IMG/VR virus record: IMGVR_UViG_3300025806_000055
Span: 1-44,684 of that record
Source: a virus
Direction: 5' to 3' (one strand)
DNA length: 44,684 bases
Below are positions 22,783 to 29,782 of the stretch, piece by piece; positions within the stretch are counted from its first letter, which is position 1; each line of letters begins with the position of its first letter. The notes beneath the pieces are model-generated. The model ran no database searches. It was not told the DNA's origin and saw only the letters and a program-made list of their open reading frames with translations. The translations under genes were made by a program, and so were the position numbers.

Positions 22783-23169
22783 TCAATTAAACCTATTCCT
22801 CCAATTAAATAAGGTATCATCATTAGTATCCTTATTTTTTTTATTGATTTTTTTTGGAAAGTTAGATTCAATATCCATTAAAGTATTACCTAAACAATGT
22901 TGAATGTAATTACTTAAAGTTGATTCACTATTAACTGGTGTTTCAGTTTCAATAATCTTATCATATAAAGTTATTATTGATGTATTCATTATTGAATCTT
23001 GATGTATGGGAACCATCCCTTCGGGATTAGAAGGGTCCATTAAAAATACATTTTCTAATTCAACTCCAATATCCGATACATTAATAAGTTCTCCAATTAA
23101 GACTCTTCCAGAAATAGTAGTAAAGATTCTAACATCAAGTTTGTTTGATATGTCGTTATTGTATTTCAT
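22783..23169 (-). CDS. Unknown protein, possible Sm/SH3-like N-terminal fold
   Basis: A 128-residue protein. The first half (VRIFTTISGRVLIGELINVSDIGVELENVFLM) alternates short strands and turns in the manner of small beta-barrels such as Sm-like proteins; the end is basic and polar (PKKINKKNKD). I recognise no family with certainty. It overlaps the uvsW C-terminal fragment by 14 nt, which supports a real, coupled gene, and it is the last gene before a 136-nt AT-rich gap with no ORF and the gene 55 promoter. Confidence 0.6.
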   Translation of the reverse strand: MKYNNDISNKLDVRIFTTISGRVLIGELINVSDIGVELENVFLMDPSNPEGMVPIHQDSIMNTSIITLYDKIIETETPVNSESTLSNYIQHCLGNTLMDIESNFPKKINKKNKDTNDDTLFNWRNRFN

Positions 23170-23491
23170 CTAAACTTAATGGTATTTCGAAGATCTTGTA
23201 TTTGAATCCCTCTTTATTATATATACGGATTCTTTCCTGAGCATGTTTAAACGTATAGTTTTTCTTTTTACGCCAACTAAGGTTATCAGAAATATCAAAT
23301 ACAATAGTTTTTCTTCCATCATCTGATTTTCTCAATCCACGACCAATACTTTGAAGAACTTTAATTTGAGATTTTGTTGGACTAGCGAATATAATATTAT
23401 GTAAGTTCTTAATATTAATTCCTGTTGAAAACACACCAGTACTTGCCACAATAATTGCTCCGCTTGTGCTTGTTATTTTATCTGGTTTCAT
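23156..23491 (-). CDS. uvsW: UvsW helicase, C-terminal fragment
   Basis: 111 residues that match the end of T4-type UvsW: GAIIVASTGVFSTGINIKNLHNIIFASPTKSQIKVLQSIGRGLRKSDDGRK is helicase motifs V and VI (the QxxGRxxR box with its arginine finger). It lacks the earlier motifs, which are in the separate ORF at 23641-25014. Joined at N403 of that ORF, the two parts give about 513 residues, close to T4 UvsW (about 500). The ATG at 23491 overlaps the preceding short ORF by 14 nt, so it may be translated as a separate chain. Whether split chains assemble into an active helicase is unknown. Confidence 0.85.
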   Translation of the reverse strand: MKPDKITSTSGAIIVASTGVFSTGINIKNLHNIIFASPTKSQIKVLQSIGRGLRKSDDGRKTIVFDISDNLSWRKKKNYTFKHAQERIRIYNKEGFKYKIFEIPLSLDEIQ

Positions 23492-23657
23492 ATAAATTGT
23501 TTTCTTTTTTTAATATTAATCTTTTTCTATATTCTGAATAACTTATCTTATCTAAATCATCCATTCCTTCATTATTAAAATCTATGTCCTTCTTATTATA
23601 ACCCTCCCAGGTACACCAGAACATCCAAGTCTTTTTACTTTTATATTCCCGCTTCAC
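23478..23657 (-). CDS. Short ORF inside the uvsW insertion
   Basis: A 59-codon frame from GTG at 23657 (or ATG at 23624) that overlaps the uvsW N-terminal ORF by 17 nt and the C-terminal ORF by 14 nt. It contains KKTWMFWCTWEGYNKKDID and a basic end (RKRLILKKENN). The composition looks coding, but no family is recognised. It may be the frame-shifted second half of an inserted gene whose first half is fused to the uvsW N-terminal ORF. Confidence 0.35.
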   Translation of the reverse strand: MKREYKSKKTWMFWCTWEGYNKKDIDFNNEGMDDLDKISYSEYRKRLILKKENNLYETR

Positions 23658-23805
23658 GCCATCGAGTCATTACCCAATTTTCTAATATATCATCATCAAT
23701 TGTTATTTCACACGCTAATTTTTCAGATCCATCTGTTAATGGAACTTTTACGTTTTGCCCGACAGTGATCTTTTTTAAACCAAATTTCATTGTAGTTGTT
23801 AAGGG
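23489..23805 (-). mobile_element. About 317-bp insertion splitting uvsW
   Basis: Homology to UvsW stops after IRSIVDTN (codon ending 23806) and resumes at KPDKITSTSGAIIVAS (from 23488). Removing 23489-23805 restores one in-frame helicase. The insert reads as protein in two frames (from 23805 to 23641, then 23657 to 23478), as if it were one gene of about 105 codons with a single frameshift. The exact borders could shift by a few bases. A group I intron is possible by end bases (U before, G last), but no core structure was recognised. Confidence 0.6.
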
Positions 23806-25014
23806 ATTAGTATCAACAATACTTCGAATGTTTTCTCTGTCATCCGCTTTTACTTCTCCACTAACATAAAAGATATTATCTTTATCATCTGCGCTGTCTT
23901 GAATCATTTTAAACAAAGGTTTACCATGTTTCTTAACGAGATTAAAAAGAACAAGTGTATTACCATTTTGATCAAGCGCTAACTTTGATATAAATTTATT
24001 TCGGTTTGGGTGTTCAACAATTGTTGCAATTTCACTTTGATAATCCATTTTAACAACTGCTTTCTTTAGAGCATCATCATGGTTGCATACAATACATTTA
24101 ATCTCAAGATCAGCAAGTGTCTTTGAATCAATTAATTTCTTAGTTGAAATTACGTTAAACGTTGGACCAAAGTTTCCAATTAAAACCAATTCATTACAAA
24201 GACTTCCATCAAGAGTTCCAGTAGTACCAATTCTATAAGGCGCATTAACTAACATCCCCATAATCTTATTAAGACTCTTGGCTTTAAAGAGGTGCGCTTC
24301 GTCTCCAATGATCATTCCATATTGTTCGAACCATTCAGGACGAAGGTTTATAGCGCTTTGCCATGTTGAAATAATAACACGAGCATCAAAGTTTTCTTTT
24401 TCTTTGCCGGAATATATTTTATGTATTTCAAGATCAGCATCAAACGAATCATCGTGTGAACTATAATCGGCAAAGTCTTTACTCATTTGTTCAACCAATG
24501 AAGTAGTTGGAACAATGATTAAAACATTATCATCATGATTTTCTATATACCATTTGATATACATGTAAATTATTAAACTCTTACCAGAACCAGTTGGTGA
24601 AACAATTAATGATCTGCCCTCAGTAATTCCATGAATAAATGCGTCATACTGATAATCACGAAGCTCAATTTTTTTTCCTCCAGCTCTTAGCTCTTGAGAA
24701 TTTGCAAATTTATCAAGGTCATCTTTATCTATAACCTCTTTGTTTTTAAGAGTAGAGCAAAGGTTAATTCCATATCCACTATTCTTTGCAAAACTGAGTG
24801 TCTTTGGTAATAAACCATATGGCAACGTATGATTGCGCATATTCAGTAAACGAATTTTTCCATCCCAACTTTTATTACGAAACGCGGGCATGAATTTGTG
24901 CCCGTCAACATAAAAAGTATAATGCTCGCTAAGATCCATCATAGCACCAGAATCATCCGACTTAATATGAATTAAGGTTTCATCAACGTGGCTTATGTCA
25001 TATGTGCTACTCAT
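23641..25014 (-). CDS. uvsW: UvsW helicase, N-terminal part with foreign C-terminus
   Basis: 457 residues, of which about 403 are UvsW: substrate-recognition domain, then ELRDYQYDAFIHG (Q-type motif), Walker A SPTGSGKS (139-146), GDEAH (237-241), GTTGTLDG (263-270), and motif IV region NTLVLFNLV. UvsW remodels branched recombination and replication intermediates and ends origin R-loops. After N403 the frame runs into 54 unrelated residues (starting PLTTTMKFGLKKITVGQ) and stops. The ATG at 25014 is in a duplicated copy of the gene's first 21 codons (see 24953-25014), downstream of an inserted homing-type gene. Confidence 0.88.
   Translation of the reverse strand: MSSTYDISHVDETLIHIKSDDSGAMMDLSEHYTFYVDGHKFMPAFRNKSWDGKIRLLNMRNHTLPYGLLPKTLSFAKNSGYGINLCSTLKNKEVIDKDDLDKFANSQELRAGGKKIELRDYQYDAFIHGITEGRSLIVSPTGSGKSLIIYMYIKWYIENHDDNVLIIVPTTSLVEQMSKDFADYSSHDDSFDADLEIHKIYSGKEKENFDARVIISTWQSAINLRPEWFEQYGMIIGDEAHLFKAKSLNKIMGMLVNAPYRIGTTGTLDGSLCNELVLIGNFGPTFNVISTKKLIDSKTLADLEIKCIVCNHDDALKKAVVKMDYQSEIATIVEHPNRNKFISKLALDQNGNTLVLFNLVKKHGKPLFKMIQDSADDKDNIFYVSGEVKADDRENIRSIVDTNPLTTTMKFGLKKITVGQNVKVPLTDGSEKLACEITIDDDILENWVMTRWREAGI
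24952..25014. repeat. Duplicated uvsW 5' end, functional copy
   Basis: The first 21 codons of uvsW encode the same peptide as 25807-25869. The last 32 nt shared are identical, while the first 30 nt differ at synonymous positions, including a Ser codon changed from TCA to AGC. Confidence 0.9.
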
Positions 25015-25029
25015 TCTCTATAGTATATA

Positions 25030-25587
25030 TCAAGCTTTATTTTTACAGTTTTCAAAGTGCCACCGTTTCATATTACCAACATTCCCTTTAGCTTTACAAT
25101 GTGGACAAACTGCAATCTTTTTATTTAAAGCAGAAATGTTATCAACATTGTTCCAATTCTCTTTACCGATTGGTTCATACTTCTTCCACTTATCTTTATA
25201 ATCTGGATTTTGTTTTCTCCACTTAATCCAAGATTCTTTTCTCTTCTCACTAATTATAGGCATCTTTTTACCTTTATTATTATTAACACACCCCTTTTTA
25301 AATCGAGTATCTTTTAGATCATCTCTAGTAAAATTAAAAGTATCACCGTGTTCTTTAACAAGATTACTTATTGTACCAGCTGAAACTTTTAAATCGCGTG
25401 CTGCATCCTTTTGAGCTTTATACTTGACGCCGTTTATAGTAACTACTTTGGAATCATTACCACCAAAATCAAACTTACCATGTTTGAGTAACTCTTCCCG
25501 AGTTGGAGCTTCGATTATTAATCCGTCGTTTAAACCTAATCGTTCAATGTCTGCTTGAGACATTATATATACATTGTTGCTGTTCAT
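25030..25587 (-). CDS. Homing-endonuclease-like DNA-binding protein, no nuclease motif seen
   Basis: 185 residues. VVTINGVKYKAQKDAARDLKVSAGTISNLVKE (about 48-79) matches the NUMOD1-type helix-turn-helix of homing endonucleases. NNNKGKKMPIISEKRKESWIKWRKQ (112-136) resembles NUMOD3. CPHCKAKGNVGNMKRWHFENC (161-181) is a CxxC...HxxxxC zinc finger often found at the end of phage homing proteins. I see no GIY-YIG, HNH or LAGLIDADG motif, so it may be a DNA-binding remnant or use an unrecognised nuclease. It could start at Met9 (25563). Confidence 0.65.
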   Translation of the reverse strand: MNSNNVYIMSQADIERLGLNDGLIIEAPTREELLKHGKFDFGGNDSKVVTINGVKYKAQKDAARDLKVSAGTISNLVKEHGDTFNFTRDDLKDTRFKKGCVNNNKGKKMPIISEKRKESWIKWRKQNPDYKDKWKKYEPIGKENWNNVDNISALNKKIAVCPHCKAKGNVGNMKRWHFENCKNKA

Positions 25588-25655
25588 CGTGTTCTTTAGT
25601 TGGAATTGAATAGTGCCGGTGGGAATTCGTACTTCCGTGATCGGCCTTAACTTTT

Positions 25656-25811
25656 TTATTTATCATTAAGCCTTTTTAAAGAGGCTTTCTTTTCTTTGAG
25701 CTCAACTTCTTTTAAATGCTCAACTAATTCTTCAACCGTTTGGTTATTAACATAACCACGAGCTATAAGGTAACTCGCTTTCTTAAAGAATTTTTCTTCT
25801 TGGTCAGTCAT
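25656..25811 (-). CDS. 51-residue helical protein in the insertion
   Basis: This ORF, MTDQEEKFFKKASYLIARGY then VNNQTVEELVEHLKEVELKEKKASLKRLNDK, is a predicted helical, charged protein. Its ATG overlaps the end of the truncated uvsW leader (GGATGACTGA), so ribosomes finishing that 21-codon ORF could restart here. No family is recognised. It is too short for most gene callers. The start context and regular amphipathic pattern give it moderate support. Confidence 0.5.
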   Translation of the reverse strand: MTDQEEKFFKKASYLIARGYVNNQTVEELVEHLKEVELKEKKASLKRLNDK

Positions 25812-25869
25812 CCGACTTAATATGAATTAAGGTTTCATCTACATGTGATATGTCATACGTACTACTCAT
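25804..25869 (-). pseudogene. uvsW: Truncated uvsW start (21 codons then TGA)
   Basis: An ATG 2 nt after the uvsY stop begins MSSTYDISHVDETLIHIKSD, identical to the functional uvsW N-terminus, then ends in TGA after one more Asp. It marks the ancestral uvsY-uvsW junction and the likely original start of uvsW before the insertion. Confidence 0.88.
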
Positions 25870-25871
25870 TT

Positions 25872-26321
25872 TTAATTTCCAGATACAAACTGGCGATGCG
25901 CGATTATATTCTTAATAGTTAAATGTCTAAAACGAACATTATCAATTATATCTTTACAAGTATCGCAATAGGTTTTTAAGTATTCAACTCTCATTTCCAT
26001 CTCAACTTTATTTGGGTCAGCATCATAAAATTTATTCATGTCGCCTTTAAGCGGTTTGGCCATTCCATTAAAAGGATCGTAATTCCAACTTAACGTATCC
26101 ATTTCTTCTTTAGTCATTTTACCATTGTAATATAACCAAAGGTCTTTATTCAAAACCGCTAATTCTAATTCTTTTTTCTTTAGTCTTAGTTTAGCGTGCG
26201 AATGTAACTCAAGATATTTACTATGCAGCTTTGCACTGTTAATACTTGTATCATCTAAATTAACATCGTCAATTTTAGAATCGGTTTCCCACAGTTTTAG
26301 TAGTGATTCTAGATCCATCAT
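25872..26321 (-). CDS. uvsY: UvsY recombination mediator
   Basis: A 149-residue homologue of T4 UvsY (137): LESLLKLWETDSKIDDVNLDDTSINSAKLHSKYLELHSHAKLRLKKKE corresponds to T4's ELKKDVFIDSTKLQYEAANNVMLYSKWLNKHSSIKKEML, and the end RFRHLTIKNIIAHRQFVSG matches T4's GFAIKHIQDMRAFEAG. It loads the UvsX recombinase onto gp32-covered ssDNA. It lies between the virion block and uvsW, in the T4 order. The first or second Met (26321 or 26318) may be used. Confidence 0.9.
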   Translation of the reverse strand: MMDLESLLKLWETDSKIDDVNLDDTSINSAKLHSKYLELHSHAKLRLKKKELELAVLNKDLWLYYNGKMTKEEMDTLSWNYDPFNGMAKPLKGDMNKFYDADPNKVEMEMRVEYLKTYCDTCKDIIDNVRFRHLTIKNIIAHRQFVSGN

Positions 26322-26339
26322 ATAATTTATATATAATGC

Positions 26340-26831
26340 TTATTTCCTAAACTCAAAAGTATCATATCTAAACGATACTTGGAATACCGCATATACTGGT
26401 TCGCCTTCTGCTTGTATATTAAAATCAACACCACCAAGCGATGTTGGAAACGCATCTTTAAAATGTAATTGCTTATTTAAATTATTATGGCTTGATTTAA
26501 TATTAATTGTAATATCTTTAAAATCAATTAAACTGGCGTTTTGATCATTGGAATCTTTGTTTGGATTATTATTATCATTCATCCAATTATAAATTTCTTC
26601 ATAAGCTGTCATATCTTCGTCGCAAATAAACGAGATGGCCAACGGCTCTTTACTTGTTGTTTCAGAAACAGAAAATCCAGGCATATTTAAATAAGGAGTA
26701 CTAATCTCATTATTGGTTATAGCAGGTAAAGAAAAAGAAACAATACTTCTATTTAAAACAGATTTGCTTCCACGTTCTCCTATATGAACAGTAAAGTTAT
26801 CGGTTGTTGGTAAAAAGTTATTCTCAATCAT
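26340..26831 (-). CDS. Tail-tube-like protein (gp19 paralogue)
   Basis: A 163-residue protein with the gp19-family layout: FTVHIGERGSKSVLNRSIVSFSLPA, STPYLNMPGFSVSE (compare VPYLGRKLKVAG in gp19), ISFICDEDMTAYEEIYNWM, then LHFKDAFPTSLGGVDFNI (compare LIDAFPTNISAIDLNY) and a closing EFRK. gp19 itself is present at 32694-33281, so this is a diverged second copy, perhaps a tube-tip, tube-terminator or baseplate-hub adaptor. Its place between gene 23 and uvsY is where cyanophages carry gp3 as I recall. It has its own late box and follows the gene 23 terminator. Confidence 0.75.
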   Translation of the reverse strand: MIENNFLPTTDNFTVHIGERGSKSVLNRSIVSFSLPAITNNEISTPYLNMPGFSVSETTSKEPLAISFICDEDMTAYEEIYNWMNDNNNPNKDSNDQNASLIDFKDITINIKSSHNNLNKQLHFKDAFPTSLGGVDFNIQAEGEPVYAVFQVSFRYDTFEFRK

Positions 26832-26839
26832 ATTATTAT

Positions 26840-26847
26840 TATTTATA
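26840..26847 (-). promoter_or_regulatory. Late promoter TATAAATA
   Basis: Exact late box on the minus strand directly after the gene 23 terminator, 8 nt before the ATG at 26831. Confidence 0.65.
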
Positions 26848-26848
26848 A

Positions 26849-26886
26849 CAAAAAATGAGGGACCGCCATTTCTGACAGCCCCTCAT
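26849..26886 (-). terminator. Strong terminator after gene 23
   Basis: On the minus strand ATGAGGG (26880-26886) pairs with CCCTCAT (26855-26861). Inside it GCTGTCA and TGGCGGT extend the stem to 14 bp with some G-U pairs, capped by a GAAA tetraloop. TTTTTTG follows. This is the most complete terminator in the window. Confidence 0.92.
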
Positions 26887-26934
26887 CGGGTTTGTGTCGT
26901 CCTAAGGTAGTGGACGAAAATTAGTTTTTACTAA

Positions 26935-28170
26935 TTAAACAACTGGCGTAGTGCCATTGATGTTAGTAACAAGGAACCTACGGAAGTAAGGGTTGTTAGC
27001 AGTACCGGCTGGCTTACTGGTTGGTCCACTAATAGGATCATGAGCCATTGGGTTAGCAGCAAGACCATAACGAGTCTTAAAGCCGATCTTAGGCTGGAAG
27101 CTGTTCTCGTCAACGGCGCGAACCATTGTAAGAGGAACGTATGGGCAGTAGTAAATACCAGCATCATACGAGTTAGCACCTTTGTAACCAACGGTAGCGT
27201 AATCATCAATTGCATATGGATCAACATATACCTTAATGCGGCCATTGATAAGACCAGCGAATGTGTTACCGGTTGTGTCAACGTTTAAGTTGGACGCGAT
27301 AGCTGGAGCATAGTCGAGAACGCCTGCAGCTGCAAGAGCAGAAGCAACGTTTGAAGAGCAGATAACATAGTTACCTTTTCCACGACGAGTACCTTTAGCA
27401 ATCTCATTGGATTCAAGCTCAAGTTGGAAGAGAAGTGATTTGAACTTCTCAACAGCCCAACGGCCATCAGCATCGGTATCTAAATCAAAAGTACCGTCAG
27501 CACCGCCAACGTCATTTTGGAAACCTTGAACCGCCGCGGTATTAATTGAATCAATAACTTCGCGGTTGATTTCAGCAAGGATCTCAGTGCTAAGAATATT
27601 AGCAAGTTCTGCTTCAGCATCAAGACCGTGAATGGCCTTGAGGTCTTGAGCAAGTTCCATTGAGTACTCAGCTTTAAGAGCGCGTGTCTTAGCTTCAACA
27701 ACAACTTTCTCGATAGTGAAACCCATGTCCTTAGTAATGTTGCCTTCACCAATTGAAGTAGAGGTAGAAGGAGCGAATTGATCGATAGTATCGAAAAGAG
27801 CTTCGTCATCATTAGTTTTATCAACAGGAGATGCATCAGCGCTATTATAACGAGACTTCATCGCGAAGATGAGACCAGTAGGACCGGACATTGGCTGAAC
27901 ACCACAAACATCATAAGCGATAAGGCTTGGCATTGCACGACGTACAAGGCTGATGAGTACTGGATCCCAGTTATCGGTACCAGCTGCAACGTTTGAAGGA
28001 GTTTCCTCACTAAGGTATTGAGATTGGCCACGAGCTTCGGCAAGTGCCTTCTCTTGGTTTTCTAACATAACTGCAGTTACTGCTTTGCGATGGTTATCGG
28101 CGAAGGCAGGTGCATCGGCGCTCTCAAGAATGGGAGCCCACTTTTTTTCTAGTTCTTCTGAATTAAACAT
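26935..28170 (-). CDS. 23: Major capsid protein gp23
   Basis: A 411-residue HK97-fold capsid protein homologous to T4 gp23 (521, with T4's insertion reduced). LVRRAMPSLIAYDVCGVQPMSGPTGLIFAM, VEAKTRALKAEYSMELAQDLKAIHGLDAEAELANIL, VGYKGANSYDAGIYYCPYVPL and FQPKIGFKTRYG are the family signatures. QYLSEETPSN places an (I/L)-x-E prohead protease site at LSE (53-55), equivalent to T4's LTE at residue 65, so the mature chain should start at Glu56. The late box TATAAATT ends 6 nt before the ATG. Confidence 0.98.
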   Translation of the reverse strand: MFNSEELEKKWAPILESADAPAFADNHRKAVTAVMLENQEKALAEARGQSQYLSEETPSNVAAGTDNWDPVLISLVRRAMPSLIAYDVCGVQPMSGPTGLIFAMKSRYNSADASPVDKTNDDEALFDTIDQFAPSTSTSIGEGNITKDMGFTIEKVVVEAKTRALKAEYSMELAQDLKAIHGLDAEAELANILSTEILAEINREVIDSINTAAVQGFQNDVGGADGTFDLDTDADGRWAVEKFKSLLFQLELESNEIAKGTRRGKGNYVICSSNVASALAAAGVLDYAPAIASNLNVDTTGNTFAGLINGRIKVYVDPYAIDDYATVGYKGANSYDAGIYYCPYVPLTMVRAVDENSFQPKIGFKTRYGLAANPMAHDPISGPTSKPAGTANNPYFRRFLVTNINGTTPVV

Positions 28171-28176
28171 TTTTTT

Positions 28177-28184
28177 AATTTATA
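28177..28184 (-). promoter_or_regulatory. Late promoter-like TATAAATT before gene 23
   Basis: One mismatch to TATAAATA, minus strand, 6 nt before the ATG at 28170. The leader after it is a run of A. Gene 23 is expected to have a very strong late promoter and this is the only candidate close by. Confidence 0.5.
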
Positions 28185-28217
28185 GTTTGTGTTTTTGTTT
28201 TTTGTATAGGAAATGCT

Positions 28218-29663
28218 TTACTCGGAGAATTTCTTCCCTTTGCTAATAGCACTTAAATAATTTTGCATTGCTTTGGAAACCTTTGGCTCATCAGAGCTGG
28301 CGGCTTCTTCAACAATAGTTTCTGTGGTTGAATAAGAATCTTCATCAGACTCTTCTTCGGTTTCTTCTGTAATTGACTCAGTACCTTCAAAGTAGAAGCC
28401 CTTAAGAGTATTAATACTCTCACGGAATTTATCTTCACCTTCAAAATCAACGTTCTCAGCCAATGTTTTTAGTTTTTCTACTTGAGTTTCAACAAGACCT
28501 TCGCATGACTCAGCAATAACCTTTTCACGAGTTAGTGCATCAACCTTATCGGCCAATTCATCAGCGATTGCGCTTGTCTTATCAAAGTCCTCTTTAATTT
28601 GGGCAACTTCACTTTCCAATTGCTCGAAAAGATCAACCTTAGTATCAGGAACTTCAATATAGTTCTCAACAAAGAGAGTCTTAAGTGAAGACATAAAGTC
28701 TTCAGCAATAGAAGTACGTAGAGAAGTTTCAATAGCAACTGAATTTTCCTTAGCCCACTCAGATACTGCGTAGGTTAAATACTCATCAACTTGCTCTGAT
28801 AAAGCTGAGCTCATTGTCTCAACTTCTTCAGTTAGTTTCTCATCATATTCAGCTTGGATCTTCTCCTTAGCTTCAGCGATTTGTGAACGAACTTCAGTTT
28901 CAAAAATAAGAGCAGCCTTGGCTTTAAAGCCTTCGGTAAGGTTTTCTTCTGACTCAATTAAACGTTTAATATCGTCGGTTTCAACCGTAATAGCATCTTC
29001 CTTTTTAACTTTCTTTTCGGACTTTACGTCTTCTTCTTCGTCTTCTTCTTCGTCTTCCTCGTCGGAATCCATTTCTTCTTCGTCGTCGGAATCTTCATCA
29101 GATTCTTCTTCCTCTTCGTCATCGGATTCTTTCTTAGTAGCTTTCTTAGCTTCTTCAATCTCTTCTACTTCTTCAGTAGATTCAACTTCAGCGGCTTCTT
29201 CAATCTCTTCTACTTCTTCAGTAGATTCAACTTCTTCAGTTTGCTCAGCAACTACTTCTTCAGCTTGCTCAACAGAACCTTCAACGATTTCTTCGGTTTC
29301 CTCAACGGCTACCACTTCTTCGCTAATTTCTTGTTCTTCCATTGTTTCTTGTTTGTTAGGATGTTGTTCACTTATTTCCATTTCGGATTTAGTTCGTGCA
29401 TTTCTGCGTTGTACTAAATAATCTTCAATCTCATTGACATCCTCACTAATTTCATTACTCTCATTATAGATCGCAATATCTTCAGCGGTTTCTTCGGTTT
29501 CTTCGACAGATTCTTCAATAGAATCATTGAATGTTTCCTCAGAGTCAGAGGCTTCTTCACTTATTTCCAAATTAGGAATTTCCTCTAACGTGTCAAGAGA
29601 ATCTAAGTCAGATTCGACAATGTCGAAAACATCATATTCTTCGTTTAATATATTATTAGACAT
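28218..29663 (-). CDS. 22: Prohead core scaffold protein gp22, with long acidic N-terminus
   Basis: 481 residues against about 270 in T4. The C-terminal 260 residues (DDIKRLIESEENLTEGFKAKAALIFETEVRSQIAE to KAMQNYLSAISKG) are helical and match gp22 scaffolds, with several (I/L)-x-E protease sites. The N-terminal 220 residues are dominated by Glu and Asp, with EEEEESDEDSDDEEEMDSDE and a tandem EVESTEEVEEIEEA repeat. The scaffold is degraded by gp21 to peptides that stay in or leave the head. The acidic extension may help core assembly or later DNA-competing charge. It lies between genes 21 and 23 as in T4. Confidence 0.9.
   Translation of the reverse strand: MSNNILNEEYDVFDIVESDLDSLDTLEEIPNLEISEEASDSEETFNDSIEESVEETEETAEDIAIYNESNEISEDVNEIEDYLVQRRNARTKSEMEISEQHPNKQETMEEQEISEEVVAVEETEEIVEGSVEQAEEVVAEQTEEVESTEEVEEIEEAAEVESTEEVEEIEEAKKATKKESDDEEEEESDEDSDDEEEMDSDEEDEEEDEEEDVKSEKKVKKEDAITVETDDIKRLIESEENLTEGFKAKAALIFETEVRSQIAEAKEKIQAEYDEKLTEEVETMSSALSEQVDEYLTYAVSEWAKENSVAIETSLRTSIAEDFMSSLKTLFVENYIEVPDTKVDLFEQLESEVAQIKEDFDKTSAIADELADKVDALTREKVIAESCEGLVETQVEKLKTLAENVDFEGEDKFRESINTLKGFYFEGTESITEETEEESDEDSYSTTETIVEEAASSDEPKVSKAMQNYLSAISKGKKFSE
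29149..29234. repeat. 45-bp tandem duplication in gene 22
   Basis: A 41-nt block at 29149-29189 is repeated exactly at 29194-29234 (period 45, in frame), encoding two copies of an EVESTEEVEEIEEA-like peptide. No change between the copies suggests a recent slippage event. Confidence 0.85.
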
Positions 29664-29665
29664 AT

Positions 29666-29734
29666 TTAGTTTTTCTTAGTTTCTTTTAAGTTGGAGAGGA
29701 AATCATAGGTGATCTCAGTCTCATTAATATTCAT
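29666..29734 (-). CDS. 22-codon ORF between genes 21 and 22
   Basis: In the 119-nt gap, ATG at 29734 opens MNINETEITYDFLSNLKETK and ends 2 nt before the gene 22 ATG. The position invites comparison with small core proteins such as gp67, but it is very short and may be a leader peptide that couples ribosomes to gene 22, or chance. The rest of the gap holds no other feature I can support. Confidence 0.25.
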   Translation of the reverse strand: MNINETEITYDFLSNLKETKKN

Positions 29735-29782
29735 TATTTCCCATACTATAAATTCTCACATTAACCATAATAAAAAATTTGT

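Larger units (their letters stand above)
25015..25811 (-). mobile_element. Homing-type insertion between uvsY and uvsW
   Basis: About 0.8 kb separates uvsY from uvsW, which are neighbours in T4. It contains a 51-codon ORF and a 185-codon DNA-binding protein of homing-endonuclease type, and is bounded by direct repeats of the uvsW start (24952-25014 and 25807-25869). The layout suggests an element that landed near codon 21 of uvsW and supplied a new, recoded 5' end. Confidence 0.65.

Noticed and set aside
23489-23805. Intein in UvsW
   Set aside because: The insert would begin with Pro rather than Cys, Ser or Ala, has no His-Asn before the second border, changes frame inside, and at about 105 codons is shorter than known inteins.
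27040-27996. Several plus- and minus-strand ORFs over gene 23
   Set aside because: Alternative frames of the highly conserved major capsid gene, without start signals or plausible composition.
28918-29421. 167-codon plus-strand ORF rich in serine
   Set aside because: It is the mirror of the Glu/Asp-rich codons (GAA, GAC) of gp22, which read as TTC/TCT/TCA on the other strand. No start signal and no fold-like composition.
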